Source: Caulobacter sp. 602-1 (GTDB lineage: Bacteria > Pseudomonadota > Alphaproteobacteria > Caulobacterales > Caulobacteraceae). From it: 64,000 nucleotides of DNA. The notes beneath the pieces were generated by a model. The model was not told the origin of the DNA. It was given only the letters and a program-made list of their open reading frames with translations, and ran no database searches. The translations under genes and the position numbers were made by a program. The stretch is taken from the NCBI RefSeq assembly GCF_003931565.1, contig NZ_RRYI01000003.1, positions 1 through 64,000 of the forward strand, read 5' to 3'. Of the stretch, positions 7,550-16,046 are shown piece after piece (the stretch's first letter is position 1; every line of letters begins with the position of its first letter).

Positions 7550-8956
7550 CTACCAGGTAAAGGTCGTCGCCGCGCGCGCCGGGATGCTGGCCTTGAACCG
7601 CCGGCCGCCCTCGACGATGGCGAAATCCGCCGGCGTCTTGCCGGTGTTCAGCACCAGCAGCACCCGGCCGCCGTCGCGGTTCTGGAAGGCGACCGTTCGC
7701 AGGTCGCCGACCTTTTCCGGCGAGCCGATCCGCACCGCGCCGGGCTTCACGAAGCGGCTGGCCTGGCCGAAGGCGTAATATTCCTGGGTGCGGGTGATCG
7801 CGCCGCTCGTGCTGTCGATCGTCACCACCGGCCGGCAGTCGCCGCAGCCGCCGGCGTGTGGGCCGAACTTCTCGTCCAGGGCCAGGTTCCACATCAAGAC
7901 GCCGCGCGCGCCCCGACGGGTGGAGCCGATGATCAGCTGCTCGACCATCCACGAGAAGCTGTCGTCGAACTTGGGAGCCCATTCGCCGCCCGAGCACTCG
8001 GTGAAGAAGACGTCCTTGTCCGGATGGGCCGCGCGCACCGTCTCCATGGCCTCGACCTGGCCGGCATAACAGTGCCAGGCGACGCCGGCGACAAAGGCCC
8101 TGGCCTTGGCGTCGGCCAGAACGGTCAGCGGCTGCTGCGGCTGGTCCCAATTGTGGTCCCAGTCGAGCACCTTGGTCGCGATCTTCTCGCGTTTGAACAC
8201 CGGGGCCAGGTTCTCGCCGAAGAACCTGGCGCGGTCGGCGGGGAGCCAGCGCATGCCGGGATAGTTGTCCGGCTCGAAGTCGGGTTCGTTCTGGATGCTC
8301 AGATAGTCGGTGGGGACGCCCACCTTCCTGGCTTCCTTGATGTAGCGCGCGAAGAAGTCGGCATAGACCGGATAGGCCTCGGGCTTCAGTTGCCCCTTCA
8401 CCAGCGAGCCGGTGGTCTTCATCCAGGCCGGAGCGCTCCACGGCGAGGCCATGACCTTCAGCTCGGGATTGATCTTCAGGGCCGCGCGCACGGTCGGGAA
8501 GACGAATTCCTGCGGCCGCTTCAGCGAGAAGTGCTGCAGCGCCGGATCGGCCGCGCCACCCGGCGCGTCGTCCAGGCTGTAGTGGTCCAGCGAGAAGTCC
8601 GAGGCGCCGATCGTCACGCGCGTGAAGCTGAAGCCGAGGCCGCCCTCCCCGCGCCCATAGAGCTCGCGCAGCAGGCCGTCGCGCTGGGCCGGGGTCAGCT
8701 TGTTCTGGATCAGCCAGGCCGAGGCGTCGGTGATCGCCGCGCCGAAGCCGACCATGGTCTGGTGGCGCTCCTTGGCGTCGACCGCGACCACAGGCAGGCC
8801 AGCGACCGCATCGGCCGCCACCACGCCCGACGGCGCCTGGGCGGCCAGCAGTTGGCTCTTGTCGCCGGTCGTCGTCCAGCTGTGCAGCTTGGGCGCGGCG
8901 TGGGCGGGGGCCGCCGCGACGAGCGCGGCGGCGAGGGTGAGGGAGAGGGTTCGCAT
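7550..8956 (-). CDS. Glycoside hydrolase family 30 (glucosylceramidase / beta-1,6-glucanase-like)
   Basis: An exported 468-residue retaining glycosidase. The signal peptide spans 1-20 (cleavage after AHA). The TIM-barrel family pattern VGFGAAITDASAW appears at about 69-81. The acid/base is Glu224 in LSIQNEPDFEP and the nucleophile is Glu320 in FFTECSGGEW. A short beta-sandwich tail containing VLLVLNTG closes the protein. GH30 members cut beta-1,6-glucan, glucosylceramide or xylan; bacterial forms of this shape are often beta-1,6-glucanases, but the substrate is inferred. The ATG shares its A with the TGA of the GH3 gene, showing tight coupling. It is the last gene of the LacI-TBDR locus. Confidence 0.9.
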   Translation of the reverse strand: MRTLSLTLAAALVAAAPAHAAPKLHSWTTTGDKSQLLAAQAPSGVVAADAVAGLPVVAVDAKERHQTMVGFGAAITDASAWLIQNKLTPAQRDGLLRELYGRGEGGLGFSFTRVTIGASDFSLDHYSLDDAPGGAADPALQHFSLKRPQEFVFPTVRAALKINPELKVMASPWSAPAWMKTTGSLVKGQLKPEAYPVYADFFARYIKEARKVGVPTDYLSIQNEPDFEPDNYPGMRWLPADRARFFGENLAPVFKREKIATKVLDWDHNWDQPQQPLTVLADAKARAFVAGVAWHCYAGQVEAMETVRAAHPDKDVFFTECSGGEWAPKFDDSFSWMVEQLIIGSTRRGARGVLMWNLALDEKFGPHAGGCGDCRPVVTIDSTSGAITRTQEYYAFGQASRFVKPGAVRIGSPEKVGDLRTVAFQNRDGGRVLLVLNTGKTPADFAIVEGGRRFKASIPARAATTFTW

Positions 8957-11259
8957 CACGGCCTCCGCGACCAGGCCTTGAGGTTGGCCTTGCCGGTCAG
9001 GGCCATGTCCCCGGCGTGGCTTCCGACATAGAGCGGATAGGTCCCGGCCGGGATCGTCCAGCCGGGCTTGGCGACGTCGTAGTCGGCCAGCAGGCGCGGC
9101 TCGACGGTCAGGGTGACGCGCTCGGTCTGGCCCGGCGCCAGGTCGACCTTCTCGAAGCCCGCCAGGCGAACCATCGGCTTGCGCTTGCCCGCCGTGACGT
9201 AGAGCTGCGGGGTGTCGGCGCCGGCGACCTTGCCGGTGTTGGTGACGTCGAAGCTGACCTTCAGGCCCGCCGCGTCCTCGACCTTGAGGTTCTTGTAGGC
9301 GAAGGCCGTGTACGACAGGCCATAGCCGAACGGATAGAGCGGCTGACGCTTCTCTTGGGCGTACCAGCGGTAACCGACAGCGGCGCCCTCCGGATACTTT
9401 ACGGCGAAGCCCTTGATGCCATCGACCTTCTGGCCGGCGCGACGGGCGTCGTCGATGGCGGCCTGCTCGGCGAAGCCCGGCGCGCTGCCGCGCGGGGCCT
9501 GGTCGGCGGACTTCGGGAAGGTCATGGCCAGGCGGCCCGACGGGTTCACGTCGCCGAAAAGGATGCGGGCGATGGCCTGGCCGCCGCGCTGGCCGGGATA
9601 CCAGGCCTGCAGCACCGCCCCGACGCGATCCAGCCAGGGCATGGTCACCGGACCGCCGGTCTCCAGCACGACGATGGAGTGCTTGTTGGCGGCGGCGACG
9701 GCGTCGATCAGGGCGTCCTGATTGTCCGGCAGGGCGATCGACGGCGCGTCCTGGGCCTCGGTCTGCCAGTGCCAGGCGAAGACGATGGCGACGTCGGCGT
9801 CCTTGGCCGCGGCGGCCGCGGCGGCCGGGTCCTTGCCGTCGACATAGATCACTTCAGCGCCCGGCGCGGCGGCCTTAATCGCCTCCAGCGGCGAGGAGGC
9901 GTGCCAGGTGACGCGGACGAACGAGGCGGCCTCGCCGCCGTCCAGCGGGATCTCGACCGGCGCGCCGCCGACCGACCGCACCTGCGACGAGCCGCCGCCC
10001 GAGATCACGCCGACATCGGCATGGGCGCCGATCAGCACGATCTTCTTGGCTGTCTTGGCCAGGGGCAGCAGATTTCCGTCGTTCTTCAGCAGCACCGAAC
10101 CGCGCTCGGCCACGGCCTGGGCGACCTTGGCGTGGGCGGCGTAGTCGATGGGCTGGGCGGTCGTCGGGGTCGGGTTGTCCATCAGGCCCGAGGTGATCAC
10201 GCCATGCAGGATGCGCCGGACCATGTCGTCGACGCGCGCCTGGCTGACCTCGCCTTTGGCCACGGCGGCCTTCAGGTCGTCGCCGAAGAAGATCTGGGTG
10301 TCCAGTTCCTGGCCCGACTGCTGGTCGAGCCCCGCCAGCGCGGCCTTCACCGTGCTGTGCACCGCGCCCCAGTCGGACATGACGAAGCCCGGATAGTTCC
10401 AGTCGCGCTTGAGCACCTTGTTCAGCAGGAAGTCGTTCTGGCAGGCCCAGTCGCCATTGACCTTGTTGTAGGCGCACATGACCGAGGCCGGATTGCTCTT
10501 CTCGATCGCGATCTGGAAGGCCAGCAGATCGCTTTCGCGCAGGTCGGCCTCGCCAATTTGCGCGTCCATCACGTGGCGGCCGGTCTCCTGGGCGTTGAGG
10601 GCGAAGTGCTTGATCGTCGAGACGATGTGGTTGGACTGCACGCCCTTGATCTGCTCGCCCGCCATTTCGCCGGCCAGCAACGGGTCCTCGCCGAGATATT
10701 CGAAGTTGCGACCGGCCCACGGGTCGCGGGTCAGGTTGACGCCGCCGGCCAGCAGGACGTTGAAGGTCTTGGCGCGGGCTTCGGCGCCGATCATCGCGCC
10801 GCCGGCATAGGCCAGCTTGGGCTCGAAGGTCGAGGCCAAGGCCAGGCCCGACGGCAGGGCGGTGGCGACGTCGCCCTTGCGCTGCTCGACCTGGTTGGCC
10901 ACGCCCAGGCTGGCGTCGCTTTCCCGCAAGGTCGGGATCTTCAGGCGCGGCACGCCCGGCACATAACCGGCCGAGGGGATCATGTCGGCCGGCGCCGGCT
11001 TGGTGTTCGGCGGGAACAGGCCGTGCAGATATCTGATTTTTTCATCAAGCGTCATCTGCTTGACGAGGGCGTCGGCGCGGGCCCAGGCCGGGTCGTTGGC
11101 GCGCGGGGCCAGCGGGGCGCTGTCCTTGGTCGGCATGACCTGGGCGAGCGCCCCGGATCCAAAGGCCAGGGACATCGGGGTCAGGGCGAGCAACGCCACG
11201 GCGGCGGTGGTCCGGCACAGGATCCGCAGGGCGGATGAAGGCTGGGCGGCGGTCGTCAT
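8956..11259 (-). CDS. Glycoside hydrolase family 3 beta-glucosidase
   Basis: An exported 767-residue beta-glucosidase-type enzyme that should release glucose from beta-linked oligosaccharides in the periplasm. A hydrophobic signal lies at about 18-40 (ending ALA). The GH3 barrel includes KHFALN (217-222) and the nucleophile Asp296 in GFVMSDWGA. The (alpha/beta)6 domain and a C-terminal fibronectin-III-like domain (about 640-750) follow, a BglX-like order. The start at 11259 is 22 bases after the halogenase-like gene. With GH30 it forms an endo/exo pair: GH30 would cut the polymer or conjugate and GH3 would finish the oligomers. Confidence 0.92.
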   Translation of the reverse strand: MTTAAQPSSALRILCRTTAAVALLALTPMSLAFGSGALAQVMPTKDSAPLAPRANDPAWARADALVKQMTLDEKIRYLHGLFPPNTKPAPADMIPSAGYVPGVPRLKIPTLRESDASLGVANQVEQRKGDVATALPSGLALASTFEPKLAYAGGAMIGAEARAKTFNVLLAGGVNLTRDPWAGRNFEYLGEDPLLAGEMAGEQIKGVQSNHIVSTIKHFALNAQETGRHVMDAQIGEADLRESDLLAFQIAIEKSNPASVMCAYNKVNGDWACQNDFLLNKVLKRDWNYPGFVMSDWGAVHSTVKAALAGLDQQSGQELDTQIFFGDDLKAAVAKGEVSQARVDDMVRRILHGVITSGLMDNPTPTTAQPIDYAAHAKVAQAVAERGSVLLKNDGNLLPLAKTAKKIVLIGAHADVGVISGGGSSQVRSVGGAPVEIPLDGGEAASFVRVTWHASSPLEAIKAAAPGAEVIYVDGKDPAAAAAAAKDADVAIVFAWHWQTEAQDAPSIALPDNQDALIDAVAAANKHSIVVLETGGPVTMPWLDRVGAVLQAWYPGQRGGQAIARILFGDVNPSGRLAMTFPKSADQAPRGSAPGFAEQAAIDDARRAGQKVDGIKGFAVKYPEGAAVGYRWYAQEKRQPLYPFGYGLSYTAFAYKNLKVEDAAGLKVSFDVTNTGKVAGADTPQLYVTAGKRKPMVRLAGFEKVDLAPGQTERVTLTVEPRLLADYDVAKPGWTIPAGTYPLYVGSHAGDMALTGKANLKAWSRRP

Positions 11260-11281
11260 GGCGTTACTCCGTCGAAGACGT

Positions 11282-12811
11282 CTAGGGGACTGGAACAGGG
11301 GTCGCCGGCAACGGCGGGGCCTGGCACGCGCGGGCCACGAACTCGGCGTGGCTGGGCATCACGTTCAGGCACTTGCCGATGACCGTCTGGATATTGCCGA
11401 GGTGGGTGGCGATGGCTTCGTCCGAGTGGACGCGGACCAGCGGGTCGTAGCCGCGCGGGATCACGCCCTGGCCCAGGAACACCTGGATCCAGCTCTCCTC
11501 GGTGAACAGTTCGTCGTCCTCGCGGAACACCCGGCCGTTGGCGCGGAACAGGTCCATCTTCCGCTGCAGGGTGGCGGGGACCTCCATGTCGCGGCAGTGG
11601 CGCCAGAACGGCGTATCGTCGCGCTCGGTGGCCTTGTAGTGCAGGATGATGAAGTCGCGGATGCGCTCGTATTCGAAGTCGCTCTGACGATTGAACTCGT
11701 CGACATTGGCCTGATCGAAGCCGCCATCGGGCAGCAGGCGGACCATGCGGATCACGGCCGACTGGATCAGGTGCAGGCTGGTCGACTCCAGGGGCTCCAT
11801 GAAGCCGCTGGCCAGGCCGATCGAGACGCAGTTCTTGTTCCAGATCTTCTTGCGCTTGCCGGTCGTGAAGCGGATGCGCAGCGGGTCGGCGCGCTGGGCG
11901 CCGTCCAGGTTCGCCAGCAGGACGCGCTCGGCCTCGTCGTCGTCGATATACTGGCTGGAATAGACATGGCCGTTGCCGGTGCGGTGCTGCAGCGGGATCC
12001 GCCACTGCCAGCCGGCGTCGTGGGCCGTCGAGCGGGTATAGGGCGTGAAGTGCGCCGAGCGCTCGGTCGGCACGGCGATGGCCCGGTCAGCCGGCAGCCA
12101 GCGGGTCCAGTCCTCGTAGCCGGTCTTCAGGGCCTGCTCGATGATCAGGCCCCGGAAGCCCGAGCAGTCGACGAACAGGTCGGCGGCGATGACCTCGCCG
12201 TCGTCCATGGTCACCGACTGGACGAAGCCGTCCTCGGGCCGCAGCGTCACGTCGACGATCTTGCCCTCGCGCCGCTGCACGCCGCGCGCCTGGGCGTAGG
12301 TCGACAGGTGCTTGGCGTAGAGGCCGGCGTCGAAGTGGAAGGCGTGGGCGATGTGGCCGATCGGCGACTCCGCCATGTCAGCCCGGGCGCGCATGAACTT
12401 GTCCTGCAACGCCATGGCGTTGTTGATCGACAGGGCGTTGAAGTCCGGGGCCTGGCCCAGCTCGCGCATCCGCAGCCAGTATTGGTGAACGCGCAGCCAG
12501 CCCAGGTCCTGGCCCAGCACGCCGAAGCCATGCAGGTAGCTCTCGCCCTTGCGGAACCAGTTGCGGAACTCGATGCCCAGCTTGAACGAGCCCTGCGTCT
12601 TGCGCAGGAAGTCGTCCTCGTCGAGGCCGAGCAGTTCGTTGAATTTCTTGATGGCGGGGATGGTCGCCTCCCCGACCCCGACCGTGCCGATCTGCTCGGA
12701 CTCGATCAGGACGATCTCATAGAGACCCTGGAACAGCCGCGAACACAGCGCCGCCGTCATCCAGCCGGCGGACCCGCCTCCGGCGATCAGTATCTTCTTG
12801 AGCGGTTGCAA
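11282..12811 (-). CDS. Flavin-dependent tryptophan-halogenase family protein
   Basis: A 509-residue FAD enzyme of the PrnA-like halogenase family. It has the N-terminal dinucleotide motif GGGSAG (11-16), the halogenase WxWxIP motif (268-273), the lysine equivalent to PrnA Lys79 at Lys77 in GSFKLGIEF, and FMEPLEST (about 337-344) near the substrate site. The TTG at 12811 is preferred because GGGAGG sits 7 bases upstream. An ATG at 12826 lies upstream of that ribosome site and has none of its own. Family members beside TonB receptors in Caulobacterales and Xanthomonadales have mostly unknown substrates. Its place between receptor and glycosidases is characteristic but unexplained. Confidence 0.9.
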   Translation of the reverse strand: MQPLKKILIAGGGSAGWMTAALCSRLFQGLYEIVLIESEQIGTVGVGEATIPAIKKFNELLGLDEDDFLRKTQGSFKLGIEFRNWFRKGESYLHGFGVLGQDLGWLRVHQYWLRMRELGQAPDFNALSINNAMALQDKFMRARADMAESPIGHIAHAFHFDAGLYAKHLSTYAQARGVQRREGKIVDVTLRPEDGFVQSVTMDDGEVIAADLFVDCSGFRGLIIEQALKTGYEDWTRWLPADRAIAVPTERSAHFTPYTRSTAHDAGWQWRIPLQHRTGNGHVYSSQYIDDDEAERVLLANLDGAQRADPLRIRFTTGKRKKIWNKNCVSIGLASGFMEPLESTSLHLIQSAVIRMVRLLPDGGFDQANVDEFNRQSDFEYERIRDFIILHYKATERDDTPFWRHCRDMEVPATLQRKMDLFRANGRVFREDDELFTEESWIQVFLGQGVIPRGYDPLVRVHSDEAIATHLGNIQTVIGKCLNVMPSHAEFVARACQAPPLPATPVPVP

Positions 12812-12925
12812 CCACCCGCCTCCCATTGAGCAAAGGTCGGGGACGCCTCAGGCGCCCCCGCCTCCGTTGGTTCTTGCCTGGCGAGCCCAAGCCGCGGGGG
12901 AGCGCGGCTCGGCTCAGCCTTCTGC

Positions 12926-15775
12926 TTAGAACCGATAGTTCACGCCGAACAGGATCTGACGGCCGTACTTCTCGTAGGTCTCCGGCAGCGAACCGCCGCT
13001 CTGGGTCTTGGTGCCGCCGCCGTCGAGACCCAGGCGCGTGCGGTACGGCGAGTCCGTCAGGTTGTTGACCTGCAGCAGGATCCCGAGGTTCTCCAGCGGA
13101 CCGTCGTTGAAGGTGTAGCCGATCTGGGCGTCCACCTGCTTGTCGGCCAGAATCTCGGTGAAGCCCCGGGTGGCGAACAGTTGCACCACCTCGCCCTTGA
13201 AGGCCGAGCGGTAGCGCTGGCTGATGCGCGCCTGGAAGCCGCCGCGCTCGTAGTAGCCGGTGACGTTGTAGACCGTGCCCGACAGGCCCGGGATGCGGAC
13301 TTCCTGGGTGGGATCGGGGTTGTTGGTCGGATTCAGGTTCGACTTGGTCAGCGATAGGCTGCCCTGGACGCCGAAGCCCTTCAGGACATCGGCGAACTGG
13401 CCGAAGTCGACCGCGCCGCTGAACTCCACGCCCTTGACCACGCCGCCATTGCCGTTGGCCGGCAAGGTCATCTGGCCGATGTTGTTGATGATCGTCCCGG
13501 CCGGGATGTTGGCCCCCGCCGGCAGCGGAATGCCCGTGAAATCGAACGTGCCCGACTGCTGGTAGATGTAGGTGTCGAGCTTCTTGTAGAAGCCGGCCAC
13601 CGACACATAGGTCGCGGGGCTGACGTACCACTCGTAGGCCAGGTCCGCGGCCTTGGCCATCCAGGGCTTCAGGTGCGGATTGCCGCCCGAGGCCGACCAC
13701 GGATTGACCGTCGTGCCCGGACCGCAGGGCTGGCTGGAGCAGACCAGGCCGTTGAAGCCGGGGGTCACGTTGGCGCGCATGTCGTCCATGCGCGGACGGG
13801 CCATGGTCTTGGACAGGGCGAAGCGCAGGCGGTGGCCGCCGCCCAGGTCGTAGATCAGGTTCAGGCTGGGCAGGACGTCGGTGTAGTCGTCCTTGGCGTT
13901 GATCTTGGTCGGGACGATCGGCTGCCCGGCTTCGGTGCCGTTGATCACGACGCCGCTCGACTCCTGCTTCTGCTGGACCACCTGGACGCCGACATTGCCG
14001 CGCAGGTCGCCGCTCTGGAAGTTGGCCTTGGCGAAGAAGGTCGTGACCTCCTCGGTGATGTCCCAGTTCTTGTCGTAGTAGTTGGCGTCGAGGATCGGCG
14101 ACGAGTTGTAGTACTTCTTCCAGACGTCGCCGATCTTGACCGAGAGGACGTCGCCGAAGCCGGCGAAGCCCAGATTGGTCGGCGAGACCAGGTCGGCCTG
14201 GTCGACATAGACCTGCTGGCGGCCGTTCTTCAGGAACAGGTCGTTGTCCGAGACGGTCTTGCCCTTGTCGCGCTTGGTGTAGTTCACGCCGCCCGACAGC
14301 TGGGTGATGAAGCCGTCCATCTCGTGCTCGAGCCGGATGTCGACGGCCTTGACGTCTTCCTTGACGTGCGGATAGCGGATCGCGCCGTCGTGACCCCAGC
14401 CGCCCCACGGGGCGCGGTCGCCCAGGGTGACCTTGCTGGCGTCGGCGTAGTTCAGGCCCTCGTCATATTGCGAGAACCCGTTGTCGGCGACCTTGAAACC
14501 GATGGTGTCATAGGTGCGGCCCACGTCCGCCGTCGACCCGGTGACCCCGCCCACGCCACGGCCGTAGCCGGCGTAGGTCTCCATGATCTGTTCCTTCCGC
14601 TTGTTCGACGAATAGGACAGGTCGGCGACCAGTTTGGTCTTTTCGGTCAGCTGGAATTCGTTGTTGAAGCCGGCCGAGAACAGCTGGTCCCGGCGCGTAT
14701 TGTAGTCGTTGCGCACGATCGGCACGCCGTTGTTCAGCGTGCCGCCGGTGGCGAACTTCGAGCCGCCCATGTCGGCGGTCGTGACGTTCGAATAGGTCAC
14801 GCCGTCGGCGTAAGGGTTCGAGAACCACTGGGCGCCGCGCGTCGTCTCCTTCTGATTGAAGGTCGAGTAGTACAGGTCCAGCGTCGAGTGGATCCGGTCG
14901 TTCGGCTGGTACTCGAAGATGCCGATGACCGCGTCGCGCTTGTTGTTGCGCGAGACGGCCATGATCTCCTGGCCGTTCAGCATCAGGGCGCCGTCGGCGC
15001 TGTCCGGCGAGGTCGATTCCGGCGGGAAGGCCTCATAGCCATAGGCCTTGTAGCGCTTCACCTGCGAGGGCGAATCCAGGTGGGCGTAGCCCAGGGCCAC
15101 GCCGATCGTGCCGTCGGCGAACTGGTTGATATAGCTGGCGCTGAAGCGGCCGCCCACGTTGTGGGAGTCATCGTTCAGCTTCTTGCCCGAGGTCTTCTCG
15201 CCGCGCAGGTTCAAGGCCAGGACGCGCTTGCCGTATTCCAGCGGGCGCACGGTGCGCAGGTCGGCGGTGCCCGACAGGCCCATGCCCGAGACCTGGGCGT
15301 CGGGCGTCTTGTAGATCACGACGCTGGACAGCAGTTCCGACGGATACTGGTCGAACTCGACGGCGCGGTTGTCGCCGGAGCTGGCTTGCTGGCGGCCATT
15401 CAGCAGCGTGGTGGTGAAGTCGGGCGCGAGACCCCGGATCGAGATCACCTGGGCGCGGCCGTTGACCCGCTGGGCGGCCAGACCCGGCAGGCGGGCGATC
15501 GACTCGGCGATCGAGACGTCCGGCAGCTTGCCGATGTCCTCGGCCGAGACGGCCTCGACGATCGAGGTCTCGTTCTTCTTGATGTTGATCGAGTTCTGGA
15601 TGCCGGCGCGGATGCCCGTCACCACGATCGCGTCGACCGTGTCGTCGGCCTGCGAGGCCGGCGCGGCCTCTTGCGCCCAAGCCGAGCCGGCCAGGGCCAG
15701 GCTGATCGCGGCCGTGGACGCGGTGACATAGAATTTCTGGACGGACGGACGCGTCCCGCTCTTGCGGTTTCGCAT
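12926..15775 (-). CDS. TonB-dependent receptor (carbohydrate locus)
   Basis: An outer-membrane transporter of 949 residues, likely importing oligosaccharides. The signal peptide covers about 1-35 (ending SAWAQ). A TonB-box-like segment DAIVVTGIRAG is followed by a plug with DIGKLPDVSIAESIARLPGL, ISIRGLAPDFTTTLLNGR and SSVVIYKTPDAQ. A long barrel ends in the terminal Phe expected for outer-membrane insertion. The start at 15775 has GGGGAGAG upstream; the open frame continues to 15985 but without signal or RBS. Tandem LacI-type operators lie 71-98 bases upstream. The DIGKLPDVS plug is typical of sugar-related receptors in Caulobacter and Xanthomonas. Confidence 0.93.
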   Translation of the reverse strand: MRNRKSGTRPSVQKFYVTASTAAISLALAGSAWAQEAAPASQADDTVDAIVVTGIRAGIQNSINIKKNETSIVEAVSAEDIGKLPDVSIAESIARLPGLAAQRVNGRAQVISIRGLAPDFTTTLLNGRQQASSGDNRAVEFDQYPSELLSSVVIYKTPDAQVSGMGLSGTADLRTVRPLEYGKRVLALNLRGEKTSGKKLNDDSHNVGGRFSASYINQFADGTIGVALGYAHLDSPSQVKRYKAYGYEAFPPESTSPDSADGALMLNGQEIMAVSRNNKRDAVIGIFEYQPNDRIHSTLDLYYSTFNQKETTRGAQWFSNPYADGVTYSNVTTADMGGSKFATGGTLNNGVPIVRNDYNTRRDQLFSAGFNNEFQLTEKTKLVADLSYSSNKRKEQIMETYAGYGRGVGGVTGSTADVGRTYDTIGFKVADNGFSQYDEGLNYADASKVTLGDRAPWGGWGHDGAIRYPHVKEDVKAVDIRLEHEMDGFITQLSGGVNYTKRDKGKTVSDNDLFLKNGRQQVYVDQADLVSPTNLGFAGFGDVLSVKIGDVWKKYYNSSPILDANYYDKNWDITEEVTTFFAKANFQSGDLRGNVGVQVVQQKQESSGVVINGTEAGQPIVPTKINAKDDYTDVLPSLNLIYDLGGGHRLRFALSKTMARPRMDDMRANVTPGFNGLVCSSQPCGPGTTVNPWSASGGNPHLKPWMAKAADLAYEWYVSPATYVSVAGFYKKLDTYIYQQSGTFDFTGIPLPAGANIPAGTIINNIGQMTLPANGNGGVVKGVEFSGAVDFGQFADVLKGFGVQGSLSLTKSNLNPTNNPDPTQEVRIPGLSGTVYNVTGYYERGGFQARISQRYRSAFKGEVVQLFATRGFTEILADKQVDAQIGYTFNDGPLENLGILLQVNNLTDSPYRTRLGLDGGGTKTQSGGSLPETYEKYGRQILFGVNYRF

Positions 15776-15845
15776 TGTAGCTCTCCCCTCTGAAGCCGCT
15801 CCTGGGCGAGCGACCGCCTTATTCTCGTGAGACCAACCTTGGCCG

Positions 15846-15873
15846 TGGAAGCGCTTCCATGGAAGCGCTTCCA
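15846..15873. promoter_or_regulatory. Two abutting perfect LacI-family operators
   Basis: The 14-base palindrome TGGAAGCGCTTCCA occurs twice with no gap (15846-15859 and 15860-15873). The central CG and GxAAGCGCTTxC shape match LacI/GalR-family operators. It sits 71-98 bases before the receptor ATG, in the promoter zone of the receptor-halogenase-GH3-GH30 operon and downstream of the LacI-type gene on the same strand. Repression relieved by a glucan-derived sugar is the natural inference. Confidence 0.85.
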
Positions 15874-15933
15874 GTAGCACGCCGGGCGACAACGTTGTCA
15901 AGGTCGAAACCGGAAAGCGGGTATGGACCGCTA

Positions 15934-15982
15934 GAGCCCTTTCCGATCTGATCGCATCAATCAGATCGGATAAAAAGGGCTC
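15934..15982. repeat. Intergenic hairpin repeat, part 1
   Basis: GAGCCCTT (15934-15941) pairs with AAGGGCTC (15975-15982). Inside, CCGATCTGAT (15943-15952) pairs with ATCAGATCGG (15960-15969) around a 7-base loop. It resembles alphaproteobacterial intergenic palindromes and is adjacent to a second hairpin. Confidence 0.65.
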
Positions 15983-15996
15983 CATTTCAAAAGTTT

Positions 15997-16046
15997 AGAG
16001 CATTTTTCCATCCGATAACCGTTTCACACTTATCGGAAAATGCTCT
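15997..16046. repeat. Intergenic hairpin repeat, part 2, abutting the LacI-type stop codon
   Basis: AGAGCATTTT (15997-16006) pairs with AAAATGCTCT (16037-16046). CCGATA (16012-16017) pairs with TATCGG (16031-16036). Its right edge overlaps the stop codon of the LacI-type gene by two bases, so on the minus strand it could also terminate that transcript. It is of the palindrome type found repeatedly between genes in this bacterial class. Confidence 0.6.

Noticed and set aside
9016-11238. A 740-codon open frame opposite the GH3 gene
   Set aside because: Same cause: it mirrors GH3, is Gly/Arg/Ala/His-rich with no domain, and has no RBS or neighbours.
15776-15985. N-terminal extension of the first TonB receptor
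   Set aside because: It reads through the operators and hairpin repeats; the signal peptide and RBS are at 15775.
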